Positions 41,206 to 52,343 of a DNA stretch of 64,000 nt are shown here, in pieces. Every line of letters begins with the position of its first letter. The first letter of the stretch is position 1. The stretch is from Ilyonectria destructans (taxonomy: Eukaryota > Ascomycota > Sordariomycetes > Hypocreales > Nectriaceae): positions 1,364,001-1,428,000 of the forward strand of contig JAHEWK010000007.1 of NCBI GenBank assembly GCA_020740775.1. Reading direction: 5' to 3'. A program made the translations under genes and the position numbers. The notes under the pieces were generated by a model. That model saw only the letters and a list, made by a program, of their open reading frames with translations, had not been told where the DNA came from and searched no databases.

Positions 41206-41868
41206 ATGGCAGATTACACTCTCTATACCTACTTCAGGTCATCCTGTTCCGCTCGCCTCCGCATCGCCATGAACCTAAAATCGATCCCGTACGAGATGGT
41301 ACCTGTCAACATCCTCAAGAATGAGCAGTTGTCTGAGGAGCACAAGACTCTCAACCCGTCTGCATCCGTTCCAGTCCTCATATGCCGTCAATCTCAGGGC
41401 AACGCCTTCAAGATCGGACAGTCGGTCGCTGCACTCGAGTACCTGGAGGAGCGACACCCTGAGACGCCCCTGCTTCCATCTGACCTGGAGGCACGGTCTT
41501 TGGTACGCACACTGGTTGCAATTGTATGCTCGGATATCCAGCCGGTGACCAACCTTCGAATCATGCGCCGTGTGAGGGAACTGGGAGGAAATGCGGAGGA
41601 GTGGAACCGCGAATTGATGACGAACGGCTTACGGGCTTACGAAACCGTCGCTGAAAAGTCGGCGGGGAAATATTCTGTCGCAGATGAGGTTTCTATGGCA
41701 GATGCGTGTCTTATGCCTGCAGTTTGGAATGCCGAAAGGTTTGGAGTCGACATTTCGCAGTTCCCGGCGGTGGAGCGGATTGCTGGGAACTTGAAGCAGC
41801 ATCCAGCAGTGATTCGAGCGTCCTACTTCACTCAACCAGACACGCCAGAGGAACTGAGGACAAAGTAG
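41206..41868 (+). CDS. maiA: Maleylacetoacetate isomerase (zeta-class GST)
   Basis: Cytosolic glutathione-dependent enzyme converting maleylacetoacetate to fumarylacetoacetate in tyrosine/phenylalanine catabolism. Single exon, 220 residues, normal length. The zeta-GST signature YFRSSCSARLRIAMNLK (residues about 9-25) contains the Ser-Ser-Cys active-site motif. NPSASVPVLI is the cis-Pro region and IGQSVAALEYLEERHP binds glutathione. The C-terminal domain has DIQPVTNLRIM and SMADACLMPAVWNAERFGVD. It is tail-to-tail with fahA, whose stop is about 98 bp away, so the two consecutive pathway enzymes are paired. Homogentisate dioxygenase is not in the window. Confidence 0.95.
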   Translation: MADYTLYTYFRSSCSARLRIAMNLKSIPYEMVPVNILKNEQLSEEHKTLNPSASVPVLICRQSQGNAFKIGQSVAALEYLEERHPETPLLPSDLEARSLVRTLVAIVCSDIQPVTNLRIMRRVRELGGNAEEWNRELMTNGLRAYETVAEKSAGKYSVADEVSMADACLMPAVWNAERFGVDISQFPAVERIAGNLKQHPAVIRASYFTQPDTPEELRTK

Positions 41869-41966
41869 CTTAATGATCAAATCAGTAGCATGCAGTATTC
41901 AAGGCAAGAATAAGATCAGTAAATCAGTGCATTTCTTGTCTAGTTTTGGTAGAGTCAAGTCTATAG

Positions 41967-43301
41967 CTAGAATAGAGGAAGCGGGGCTTGAACTGTGCCC
42001 GACACTTCGCCAAAGCCAATTACAGAATCACCGCTGCCGAAGGAGCCGCGGATGACTAGAGTATCACCGTCCTGGAGGAACTTGCGCTCCTCGCCGCCCT
42101 CAAGCTTCAAAGGGATTTTGCCGCCCTTCGTCTGCTCCAGAATACTACCCTCTGTGCCTGGCTCTGTGCCTGAAATCGTTCCAGAGCCGAGCAAGTCACC
42201 AGGGCGCAGATTGCATCCGGTGATGGTGTGGTGCGCAATCATTTGCGGCCACGACCATAGGAGGTTTCTAGAGTTTGTCCGGCTGATAGTGGTCGTTGTG
42301 CCCGCCGCGGCTGCGTGTCTTGATTAGCATGTCGACGCAATGTCTGGCCTGAAAAAGGTGAACTTACTGATGACGTCGACCTCTAGGTTGATTCCCAAGA
42401 CATTGTCCTTCGCGTCCTGTCTCAAATAAGGCAGCAACTCGGTATCATTGGCGATACCTGGACCTTTTGATGCCTCGAGCGCATCGGCAAGCACCACCCA
42501 GGCACTAATGCTGGTGCCCATATTCTTGGCAGTGAAAGGACCGAGGGGAACATACTCCCAGGCCTGCACGTCTCGTGCACTCCAGTCATTCATCAACACG
42601 TAGCCAAAGATGTGATTCTCTGCGTCGTTGACCGACACCGGGGCTCCAAGGCTGTTCTCGCGGCAGATGAACATTCCCATCTCCAGCTCGAGGTCCAGCT
42701 TCTCACACGGTGCCAGCGTAGGGGTCTTGTCGCCCGGTCGCAGAATCTGGCCCCAGGGACGTCGGATGGGAGTTCCAGATGTGACAACGCTGCTAGCTCG
42801 GCCGTGATAGGCCACAGGCAAGTGTGTGTAATTGGGCTGCAGGGCATTGGCGGGGCCGCGGAAGAGGACTCCGACGTTGTATGCATGGTTCTTCCCCGCG
42901 TAGAAGTCTGTGTAATCACCAATCGCCAAGGGCAGGTGGTTCTGCACTTCCGAGCGTCGCAGAATTACTGTGCTTCGAAGCGGTTCGTTGTCTTTGAGGA
43001 GCTCTGGGAACTTGGTGTCGGCAGCGAGCACAGCTTGGAGATAGCTGCGAGTGGCTTGGTGGAACGGGCGGCCAAGGGCGGCGAAGGCATTCAGAGTGGT
43101 CGTCGCGAAGCAAGCGGCGCGCTCCTGGACCGATGGAGAGCCATAGAAGCCCCCGCCGCTGGCGAACGCGTGAAGATCGAGGACATTGTCGCCGATGGCG
43201 ATTGCAGGTCTGGGGGTTTGGTTGGCGGCTGTGGAGATGATGCCGAACGGGATGTTGGCAATGGAGAAATGGGAGCCGGTTGGGATGGGGAGCCAGGACA
43301 T
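41967..43301 (-). CDS. fahA: Fumarylacetoacetase
   Basis: Last enzyme of tyrosine degradation, hydrolysing fumarylacetoacetate to fumarate and acetoacetate. Exons 43301-42368 and 42310-41967 give 425 residues. The intron is GTAAGT...ACACGCAG, which joins DVI to TAAGTTTISRTNSRNLLWSW, as the family requires. Start at MSWLPIPTGSHFS, the usual N-terminus; ATG 43319 upstream is in frame. Metal-site segments are visible: DYTDFYAGKNHAYNVG, LELEMGMFICRENSLG, FGYVLMNDWSARDVQAWEYV, and IAHHTITGCNLRPGDLLGSG. The C-terminus is FGEVSGTVQAPLPLF. Convergent with maiA. Confidence 0.95.
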
Positions 43302-44613
43302 GATGACGGTCGGAATCAATCGGTCAATCTCGCTGAGACGTTCTTGGATACCTCGATGTTGCTACAATTGAGGGAGCACGAGCATAATAAGAGGCTGCGA
43401 CGCACTGAAGACGTCACACTCACTTGCATTTCTAGCCCAAGCCGCGGCAAGCCGAATCCACGGGCCAGGCCGAGTGAGGCCGAGTGGGGCCGGGCGGAAA
43501 TCCACCCGCAGTCCGTTTCAATTAGACCTTACTCAGCCGAGCCGACATTTTCCAGGCGTCTTCGGCATAAAATCTACACCGTAGGAGACTATTGTGTCTC
43601 GGTTTAACGGTCCAAGTATTTCTTAATGTTTCATTCCGCACTCAGGACGAAGAAGTTCTCACCAGCTATATTTCCTAACTGTAGCAAAAACCAAGACTGG
43701 TGGAGAACAGGACCTGCCATCGATTCCGTGTGAAGCCGATTCCGTCGTGTGCTCAACGATTCCGCGGGGCCCTCTTCGATTCCGTGGGCGTTTCGTTGAT
43801 TCCGTCGGATCTTCGTTGTGGAACATGAATGGCAGACGGTTGAAACAATGCTTTCTGTAACCGAACCCGTAGACCAGTGCGGGACGCGGTTTACGCCAGG
43901 CAATGGTTGTGGTTTCTTGATATTAGCGCCTAATTGCCAATTGATATGAGAGCTCATGCTAGACTTTTGTGAGAATTCGTCATCGACATCTGTCAGAATA
44001 ATTTCAGGAGCAGTAACGCGCACCCCATATTTAATCTGCATGTTTTACTCGACAATAAATAGATATCTAAACAGAGAATGAGAAAGAGATAACTAAGGCC
44101 GATAAAGTGAAGACGAAATTGACTTTGGTTGCTTCAACAGTAAATCTCTGGATTGATTTGCTTTGATGCGGAGCCAAAGACATTGGATGGATATTGCCAT
44201 AGCCGTCGCAATTGATGTATAATAAAATTGATAAATAGGAAATGTCATACGCACTTCAAGTTCAATTACGAATGCGTGCTCAGTAGTTCATTTTATAATA
44301 AAGGTGGGCTAGATTCATATTGTAATGGATAGCCCAGCTGATGCAAAGCCACTCCCTGGAGTGTGTAAGCCAAAGACTAATTGACACGACTGCAGCTATT
44401 GTGGCCTATAGAGTGCATGTCTGCCTAATAGTGTGTTATGAAACGCCTCCTCACATTGCTACTGGTAGCTAGCTGCCTTATATCTACCTTATGGGCGAGC
44501 GTCAAAGGCATCGAATCGATGAATATCCATTTGCTGTTTGTAGGCAACATCCTTGCCGCCAGGAGACAATAACCTTTTCCGAGAGTACCAGTATACTTCA
44601 TAATCTAGAGTCC
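43302..44613. other. Intergenic, contains a short repeat array
   Basis: About 1.3 kb. A frame on the minus strand (44041-43631, 136 residues, starting MQIKYGVRVTAPEIIL) is open but resembles nothing I know and crosses the repeat array, so I do not call it. Holds the fahA promoter. Confidence 0.4.
43721..43810. repeat. Five CGATTCCG(T/C) repeats, 20-bp period
   Basis: GATTCCG words occur at about 43722, 43738, 43758, 43778 and 43798. The last four are exactly 20 bp apart, with loosely conserved spacers. Could be a regulator-binding cluster or a small satellite. Confidence 0.55.
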
Positions 44614-45855
44614 TCAACCTCGGAGAATCACGTCCCGAAGCCACGGCCAGTACTCATCCTTGACCCACTGGCGTAGGACCTGCAGAATGTGAACAATCTG
44701 GTACACCCCTTTGGCACTAGATGTGCTCCCAATTAGTACTTTTTGCCAGAACAACGTCTGCTCTCCCTCTGAAGTAGTGAAGTTAAGATGCCAGTCGTGA
44801 CCCTGAATTATTATGCCAGGAATGAACGGGGGCAATTTGATTGAGCCATCAGTCTTCTCTCCCCCTTCTGCCTCCGCCTGAGCCTCGGCTATCGGTCTCT
44901 CAGCGAGATATCGCAAGAAACTCCAGTGAGCCATCTGCCAAACACCAAGTTGCAGCTTGGCGCTATCAAAGCCCTCGCTCGGCTTCTTAGTCTCGATGCT
45001 AAGGGCAATGGGTCTCTTCTCGAGGGGAGCAAAGTCCGTGAAATTCAATATTCTATCAGGTAGAGTGTCGCGAAATCTCAGAATGGCTGGTTGGGTCGAG
45101 GTTGCAGTTGTTGCTTTTAGGGATTCGTCATTTTCTGGCTCGACAGAAATACAAAAATCGACCTTTTTCAAAATCGATGGTTTGCCGTACGTAGGGGTGA
45201 TGGCTGCTGTAGTGCTGCGATGAAGTCTTAGCTAGGTTTCAGTAACATAGATTCCATGAATGGCCTACCTGCCCATAAAGTTGACGAGATGCTTGAACGG
45301 CGCCTGGTACGGTGGTCGAAATGCCAACTTGAGAACCTGCTGATGGACCTCAAGATTCCAGTTTGCTTCTGGATGCCCGTAAGTGCTACACTCAGCTGCC
45401 GCAGCCACAACATTGAGTACATCTTCTAGTGATGGGGTATGTCCGACATTGCCACGGGTGTCAGAAAAGTATTCGCTGCTTCTCAAAACCCATTTGAAGT
45501 CTTTGTGTGACTGTGCAGCAAGTTCAAGCTCCTCTCGAGCTGATGACGAAATGATGCCTTTTCCTTCCATGATGACGTCTACCACTTCAAGTAGCACTTC
45601 TAGGCTATGCGGTTTGTCATTAAAGTGAGTTAGATCTCGAAATTCTATGCCATGAGGGCTGAGTCTGAGTATTTGCAAATGTTTCTGCGGCAAAAGTCGT
45701 CCCGACCGTTCTGACCATTGTCGTGACTGTCCTGACAGTGAGTACCCAGCCTCAGACCCAGGCGCTCGTCGCTTGCAAGGGGTTCGGGGTCTTTCAATAT
45801 AGGCTGTGAGATTTTCTGGAATCTCATCTAACCAGACAACTATGTCCGTTGACAT
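44614..45855 (-). CDS. PD-(D/E)XK nuclease-like fungal protein
   Basis: 395 residues from exons 45855-45269 and 45214-44614 (intron GTAGGC...ATCGCAG). It matches a fungal lineage-specific family with a PD-(D/E)XK-like core. ANWNLEVHQQVLKLAF carries the N-terminal acidic helix, FCISVEP follows, and PIALSIETKKPSEG is the E-x-K strand. QMAHWSFLRYLA and FIPGIIIQGHDWHLNFTT are typical downstream blocks. The N-terminal third is Arg/Ser-rich linker (PRTPCKRRAPGSE). Members are often multi-copy, lie in accessory regions and have no proven substrate; nuclease activity is inferred from fold only. Confidence 0.75.
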
Positions 45856-46709
45856 ATCGGCCTACTGCCTGGAAGGCAGGATTTGATCTGGTGTAGCGGT
45901 TGACGATGAGGTTTAGACCAGTTTCGAGGACATTGGCAGGGTAACGATGAATCGCTCATCACGTGAGGATCCTTGCTAATTGCCAACTAGAACTTATATT
46001 GAAGGCTATCACATAAGTAGTAACATAACATGCGATTTAATAAATATAATTGTGAGTCACACTTCTTCCCTAACCTAACGACACCTGTGAAAGTCAACAA
46101 GAGAGGGAAGATGCCCCATCCGAACAGCAAGAATGGATCCCTGAGAATCAACTTCTGTATCTTTTCTACCTTACTTGCAATGGAGGTCATCCGCATCTCT
46201 GGCCCTTTAATAGTGCCAACCTACCCTGTTGTGTGATATCAGCCAGTGAGAGTACGATTAAATAGGCGACGGGGCCTACTGGCGAAAATCCCTGACGTTG
46301 TTGCGTTGAACCGTGTCGTCTTTTGCTTTAGTATTATTACTGGATGAACTCCTGTAGTTTGTTAGCCAAACTACATCGAAACCTAGGACTCGAGATGCGA
46401 TAGTACATAGCTGACTGGCGAGGCATGGCGTTGCAGAATTAAATCAGAAACTACGCACGGAACCTGTTAACGGCTCTCGCGCCATACTAAGATCTCAAGA
46501 AGGGGATACCCCCGAAGAACATAGGGTGCTCTTGTTATTCTCTATTTCGCGGAGAGTCTGTTCCATGACACGCAATGAAGGCGATCGTCTGCTCCGTCTT
46601 GGTCACGAAAGCCCGACGACAAACGAGATTTGTTGATTAACCACACTCTTGCACCGATTACAATAGCCTAGGTATCACGATAGAGTTAGAATGTGTTCTG
46701 AATTCCTAT
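45856..46709. other. Intergenic, no gene seen
   Basis: About 850 bp without supported coding sequence or repeats. Confidence 0.4.
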
Positions 46710-49028
46710 CTAAAGGGCCAGCCATTGTACTTTGTGGGTATTCGGTGCTAAATTTTGACTTCTCCCCTGTAGGATATAAGCCCCAATCTTGACCAGCAAC
46801 ATGGGCTCGGGCGACGATGAACACATCCTAGACTCTTCTTTTCGAGACGGCACCCGCTGCAGGATCACCCCCCAGTCCAGGCTTCTTGGCCCTCCGTAGC
46901 AGAGACATACGGCGTAAATATCTTCACCGCCCGGCCGGAATCCGTCGATCCACTCTTGTAGGTCGAAGTTGCCCACCACCACCTCCTCTTGGTTGGCATT
47001 TCCGAGAGCCATGATGGATGCCGTCAAACCGCATGCAGGTGGGGCGTGCAATGAGTTATCGGAGACTCTAGCCGCGACAATGCCGACCTCGTCCATCTCC
47101 ACGCATCCGTCTGGGCAGATCCTCCACCCGCTGACTGAGGGGTGGTCGTGATGTTCTCGGCCCCAAACGTGTGAGCCTCGCCGTCGGGCAGCATTCGACG
47201 AGAACGGCATCATGGAGCCTATCACTGTGTACCCGAACCTCCTGCTGCTGCTCCCACTATCGGGGACGCTGATGTCGGGATATTCGGGCGATAGGCTCAC
47301 CGACCCAAAGAATGACGCGCCGAGCTGCTGTCGGATCTCATTGACAAACATGAGCGGGAACCTGCCCAACACCAACTCGGTCTCCGGCGGCGGCTCTCCG
47401 ACTCTCTGCACGTGGTCGCGCCACCAAGCTGTCGCCCCAATCGCCGACATGACGGCCCGCGCGCGGCTGTGCTGGCAGTATCGCTGGTTCGTCATGCCTA
47501 GCACCTTTAGAGGGTTGATATCGAGAAGGAAATCGAGCTGGAACTCGTTGCTAAGCCGGAACAGCTCGGCCGGTCCTCGGGGGATCTCGACACCGAGAAG
47601 AGGAGGATTCCGCGTGCTAAGTCTGAGGAGGACCCATGATTCAAGAGCAAGCAGTCCATCTAGTGTCATGGTGTCGTCACTAATGAAGAGCGCCTTTCCC
47701 TCACTGTTTAAGAATCCCATTTGCGGTCGGAGGCAGGTCTCTTGGAGCGTCCAGAGGGAGGAGAACCACCCCGAAGGGTCGGTGGTAGCGGTGTCGTCTC
47801 CAAATAGGCCGGTGGGTTTCTGCGCCTGGCTGGCGATCGAATCAATCTGGGTCGGGAGAAGGCTTCGGACGTTGGGATGAGAGAGTTTCAGATACTGCAG
47901 ACACAGCCACGAGATGGTCTCGCTCAGTCCACTCCAGGAGTTGATGTCATTTAGCCAGATAACCCCTGAGCGGGCACTGGCAAATATGTCGGCCTGGCGA
48001 TCAACTTCAGAGTTGTACACTGCGGCCTGCTCCGGCTCGGACCTGTCCTGCGGAATGCAAAACAAGTCAATCCAGATATAGCGCGTCGTGATATCCATGC
48101 GTCGCAGCGTGTCTGGGAGCCCCTGCACATCGAACCGAGAATTCTGTGGAACGAGCCATGGCACGCCGTCGACCCTCACCGAGGGTTTCTGCGAGCGCCA
48201 TCGGCCCCATGTGTGACTGATGACTGCGTACAGAGGGCGTTGATCTAAGTGTGCCGTCTCCACGGTGCAACTTTTCTCTTTGTCCCACAAGTAGTATGGA
48301 AGATTATTTCTGGTGCCTTGGTTGGAGATGTTGGTTTCTCGAAGCTGGAGCCAAGGGCATGGCTCGATGACCCAACTCATACTCCGTGTTCGATATTCTG
48401 CTGTAGGGTCGTCCGACAGATTCGTTCCGGAACTTGTAGCACCCGCGACTGCGGTTTCCGACACTGGTATCTCTTCGTGCTCCAAGAATTGGTGGAAGAG
48501 GCGCCAGGATGTTCGCTGGCAAGATGCCATCATTGCCGCATCGTGCCGGTGCCGTTGCAGCGTGGTGAGGTACTCAACATCGTCATTATCGTAGCCAGAG
48601 AGAAACTCAGCCTGCCAGAGCAGGGTTAGTTCTTCGTGGTACTTGTACCTTGCGACCACCTCCTGGCCCTGTCTCAGCGACCGGAGCAAGTCTGGGTGCA
48701 AGGCCTGATTGGAGGGCAGCCTTTCGCACACTGCGGCCGTGGCGATGAGGGTCTCGCCCACTTTGGACAGCACGGGGTTTTGGATCTTCGCAAACCACCA
48801 CTCAGTGAGGAGGTGGCTGGAGAGAGCTTGGGATCCAGACATGGAATTGACGAAGTCGGGTCTGCGCTGGTCCGGCGTCGAGGAGAAGACAATACTGATG
48901 AGGTGAAGCCAGTTGCGAAGCGCGCGAGAGTACCTCTGGTTGTCTGCCCGCTGGCCTAGGAAGTTTTCGACAAAAACCCCAAGAGTGCCTCGAGCCGCAG
49001 CTCTGTCATTCGTCGAGGTGGTGCTCAT
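46710..49028 (-). CDS. HET-domain protein (heterokaryon incompatibility type)
   Basis: Single exon, 772 residues. The HET domain begins at residue about 267 with the three classic blocks: YAVISHTWG (267-275), GLPDTLRR (303-310) and YIWIDLFCIPQD (317-328). A long N-terminal extension of about 260 residues has no recognised domain. HET proteins trigger programmed cell death after non-self recognition between fungal cells. DRQADIFASARSGVIWL and WFSSLWTLQETCLRP are the usual downstream HET segments. Next to a PD-(D/E)XK-like gene and about 11 kb from a STAND NLR, so this part of the window looks like an accessory, defence-type region. Confidence 0.92.
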   Translation of the reverse strand: MSTTSTNDRAAARGTLGVFVENFLGQRADNQRYSRALRNWLHLISIVFSSTPDQRRPDFVNSMSGSQALSSHLLTEWWFAKIQNPVLSKVGETLIATAAVCERLPSNQALHPDLLRSLRQGQEVVARYKYHEELTLLWQAEFLSGYDNDDVEYLTTLQRHRHDAAMMASCQRTSWRLFHQFLEHEEIPVSETAVAGATSSGTNLSDDPTAEYRTRSMSWVIEPCPWLQLRETNISNQGTRNNLPYYLWDKEKSCTVETAHLDQRPLYAVISHTWGRWRSQKPSVRVDGVPWLVPQNSRFDVQGLPDTLRRMDITTRYIWIDLFCIPQDRSEPEQAAVYNSEVDRQADIFASARSGVIWLNDINSWSGLSETISWLCLQYLKLSHPNVRSLLPTQIDSIASQAQKPTGLFGDDTATTDPSGWFSSLWTLQETCLRPQMGFLNSEGKALFISDDTMTLDGLLALESWVLLRLSTRNPPLLGVEIPRGPAELFRLSNEFQLDFLLDINPLKVLGMTNQRYCQHSRARAVMSAIGATAWWRDHVQRVGEPPPETELVLGRFPLMFVNEIRQQLGASFFGSVSLSPEYPDISVPDSGSSSRRFGYTVIGSMMPFSSNAARRRGSHVWGREHHDHPSVSGWRICPDGCVEMDEVGIVAARVSDNSLHAPPACGLTASIMALGNANQEEVVVGNFDLQEWIDGFRPGGEDIYAVCLCYGGPRSLDWGVILQRVPSRKEESRMCSSSPEPMLLVKIGAYILQGRSQNLAPNTHKVQWLAL

Positions 49029-49826
49029 TTTGTCGCGATTTCGACAGTTGCTTCGACAGCGTCAAATCTTTTGTACTTTGGGAGTCAATTCTGGAGAGCG
49101 CTTGTTCCCTCATTTGTACTGCGACAGCATATTCTTCCCCGCTCTAGGTCTCTGTAAGCCTCAGCATCGTTGTTACTAATTGTTATGTCGTGGCTGGTCC
49201 TTCAGCATTTGTTAGAAGGTGAATGATGGCAGAGGCCATCACATGCGTCGATGGGTAGTTTGGGTAGGCAATTTCCGTTAATCCACTGCCAAAGTCCTAG
49301 CAAGGTCCTATCCCATACTTACCAATTCAGGTATGGTTAAAAGTGCTGTTAGTCACACTTAGCACACACACACTCCTTAGGGAATCCAGTAGAATGAGGC
49401 GTATAGGACTCAGCCTCCGCCACTCAACCTACTCCAAGCCTCCCCATTCCGTACTGTAGGTTGAGCCACCACCAAAACGACTAGTTGGTGGATGCCTAAT
49501 TGCTTTACGGTATTATGACCTATGCGTGACGACAAACTGTTCTAATCCGTTTTCATATTTGCCTTCTCTTTCCTTGCAACCTCCACTATAGAAACTTTCC
49601 CCACACCATTCTTTTTCGATTTCTCTCGGTATTCCCAGAAGAGGGCAGCGGCTGATATCCTGCTAGTGGCACGGCTAGGAGCTCAGCACTCTGAACCTAC
49701 GCGAAGATCTTGCCTAACCCCTCGATCTGTCCGCTCTAGCTTTCAGCGTCCTCAAACGCGAGCAGAACACTTTCTCTGACCATTCTTCTTAAGCATCATC
49801 GGCAACACAACGTGGCAAGACTAGCC
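49029..49826. other. Divergent intergenic region, no gene seen
   Basis: About 800 bp between divergent starts at 49028 and 49827. No gene or repeat recognised. Confidence 0.45.
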
Positions 49827-51068
49827 ATGTCGATCATAATTGGCGCCCTCGGCTCTATAATCGGCTACCTCGGCGCTGAAGCAGCGACAGAATCCTTCTT
49901 TGAACGCCTCCTCTGGCCTGAGCGCTTCTACAACGACGCCCATCCATATGTCTTGTTCATACTCTCGATTTGCTTGCCCATGGCAGGCCCCCTCCACGGG
50001 GCGGCTCTCGAATCCCTTGATACGTTCCGCAAGAATGGGTTATATCTTGGCATGCGACGAGGCAATATGCTTGGAACTACCTTTTTCCACGACACGGAGA
50101 CTAAATACTATCAACTGAAGGGTCCGAATACAAATGAGAAAGGAGAGGGGAAGGAATCGAGAAATGGATTTTGGGTGCAGGTTTTGAGGGAAGTGAAATG
50201 CCGGAACCGCGCTGCGCGATTGTTGCCGCAGGATCCGGCGGATGCCGCGACGGATCAGATTCCGCCGTATCGTTCAATGCAGCTGGTACATCATCTTAAG
50301 TTGCATTACGCAACAGATGCCGATCATGCTGGTGAGAATGCTATACAAATCACCGAGGCAAGTGTCACTTCGAGGACGGTCTTGGGTACTATCCTAAGCG
50401 AGCTTTCCTCGATTGCTCTCGCGATCACGGCAGCAGTTGCAAAGCCTTTCAAAACATATTGGTTGACGTGCTATTTGCTCGTACCATTGATTCTGAAGCT
50501 TGTAGCCCTATTTGTACGAGTCCGGCGAGATTCGATCCTCGACGACAAAGAGAACACTGAGGGCCATCCAGAATCCGAAGACGAGCTGTACGAGATCGAG
50601 GATCCGACGCACGGCTTTGCAATAATTCAAGGACCCCCGAGCGTGGTCCTACAGTTCTTCAGGCATTATGGGCATCCAACAAGGGACAACGGCGCAGCCG
50701 GTCGTAGAGACCGGGCGAGGGAGCTCCTGTCAATGGTCCTCATTTACGTCTTCGTACTTTATTTCCCGGCGGGGTTGATCAGCTCTTTATGGATGTCGGG
50801 TAATGTGCAGCTTCTTTGGCTCAGCTTTCAGGTCTATTCAATCTTGGCGATGCATATTGTTCGGATCGTTGGCTGGGACAATTGTGGCAGGACCGAGGCA
50901 CGAGTCGCGAGGCATCTGGAGCAGAGGAGACGAGTCTGGCTGCGGCGTCCGGATGGGCTGGGAATAGTTGCTTGGCTGGAGACCATCGATGTTCCCAATG
51001 TCGACAGTGCGAAGCAAGAGGTGGATGCAATCGTTCGAGACCATTTTCGGAACCGGCAAGCACCCTGA
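49827..51068 (+). CDS. Hypothetical multi-pass membrane protein
   Basis: Single exon, 413 residues from ATG 49827 (M-S-I-I-I-G-A-L-G). Hydrophobic segments: residues 1-20 (IIIGALGSIIGYLGAEAA), about 40-60 (YVLFILSICLPMAGPLHGAA), about 190-235 (LSSIALAITAAVAKPFK and YLLVPLILKLVALFVRV), and about 305-355 (LLSMVLIYVFVLYFPAGLI and LLWLSFQVYSILAMHIVRIV). A soluble acidic loop lies between them (DKENTEGHPESEDELYEIED). The C-terminal tail is Arg-rich then soluble. I do not recognise the family; such proteins are common and unnamed in Eurotiomycetes. Confidence 0.72.
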   Translation: MSIIIGALGSIIGYLGAEAATESFFERLLWPERFYNDAHPYVLFILSICLPMAGPLHGAALESLDTFRKNGLYLGMRRGNMLGTTFFHDTETKYYQLKGPNTNEKGEGKESRNGFWVQVLREVKCRNRAARLLPQDPADAATDQIPPYRSMQLVHHLKLHYATDADHAGENAIQITEASVTSRTVLGTILSELSSIALAITAAVAKPFKTYWLTCYLLVPLILKLVALFVRVRRDSILDDKENTEGHPESEDELYEIEDPTHGFAIIQGPPSVVLQFFRHYGHPTRDNGAAGRRDRARELLSMVLIYVFVLYFPAGLISSLWMSGNVQLLWLSFQVYSILAMHIVRIVGWDNCGRTEARVARHLEQRRRVWLRRPDGLGIVAWLETIDVPNVDSAKQEVDAIVRDHFRNRQAP

Positions 51069-52343
51069 AGTCGCCTGCAGCACTTGATGGAGAGCATATG
51101 ACGAACCTAGTTGGGCATGAACATCAGTATGCGCACAACTCCTACCGGTTCTGGCAGCTATCCAGTCATCGTCAGATGGCCTTTAGATGTAACATGTAAA
51201 CATCGCAAGGGGGCATGCCATGACTACATTTTGAGGCCCTGGCCTAATAGTGCCCAATCTTACCCAGTAGCACTTAATCTTACCCAACACTATCTAGCAA
51301 TCTTACTTAATCCCAATAGACCCCTCGCGATACATACAGAAGATGACTTGGTGAAGAGAGCAACATATCATTATATCTGTGGGATCTAAAGCAAAAAGGG
51401 ACCATCGAAATCAAGGACTTGTCGCCGCTTCTGGCATATATCATTCTGAGCCACAAATCAAGAGAAAAGAGACGTTACAAAAGACAAACTATCGCATTGA
51501 CGGTTATAACAAAATTAGAATGAATAATCCGCTAGTGCTTAGTATAACAGAGCCTATATTATATGTTAAACATACAGCATCGAAGATTCCCCCGTCATCA
51601 TCGACCCGAGTACCAATTCGCTGATTCTCAGCCGATATTCGAAGACGTCCCCGTTGCTGCGTGGAAGCCATGAAATTCTTCTACACCACCGACCATGACC
51701 GTGACTCCTTCAAGGGGGAAGGCGGCTTAGTTAACTGCGGAAAGAAGGTCTTCCAAGGAGTCCGTCCACCTCGCCGCCAGCATGAGTTGGGTCGTAATCA
51801 CCTTAAACATGGCCGAGGTGGAATCAGTGGCGGTATTGACAATCGAAGTGGTCCTGACCGCCACGGCAGTAGTGGCGCCCCACCCTAAAGCGGCCTCTTT
51901 CTACCAAGTGAGGACTCTGAATGTATTGAAATCAGTTTCAAGCATGAGGTCCATGTGGTGTGTGTTGCGCCACTATTTGTTGGCCTGTTATGGCTGAGTA
52001 CCAGCTTTGGCTGCCGTGGCTTCCGAGGTTGTGAGATAACAAGTCTGAACATGATGCAATGGTTGGTTCCGCGACGGAAAAATAGAGCCACAAAGGTGTT
52101 CTGGTAAATCAAGACATTGCCGTATCAGGACGCCATTGACCTGCCATTATGGATCATAGAAGCTAGAGTTGCTGGAGGCACTTCCAAGTTATGCGGTGGA
52201 AGACAACTAGATATTTAGAGAATTCCTGGCTATTACAGCACGCAAAGAGGTAGTACTCTGGCCTAACGACATGGAGAAAATTGGGGACAATGCTTAAGTA
52301 TATGGTTTGTTTGACGGCCTATGTTGCTTGCATTATAAGAAGG
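51069..52343. other. Intergenic, no supported gene
   Basis: About 1.3 kb. Overlapping short frames at 51661-51997 have no family character. AT-rich, no repeats recognised. Confidence 0.4.

Noticed and set aside
43631..44041. 136-residue ORF on minus strand
   Set aside because: Crosses the CGATTCCG repeat array and resembles no family; too weak to call.
51661..51997. Two overlapping ORFs of about 70 residues
   Set aside because: Overlapping in different frames with no protein character; probably chance.
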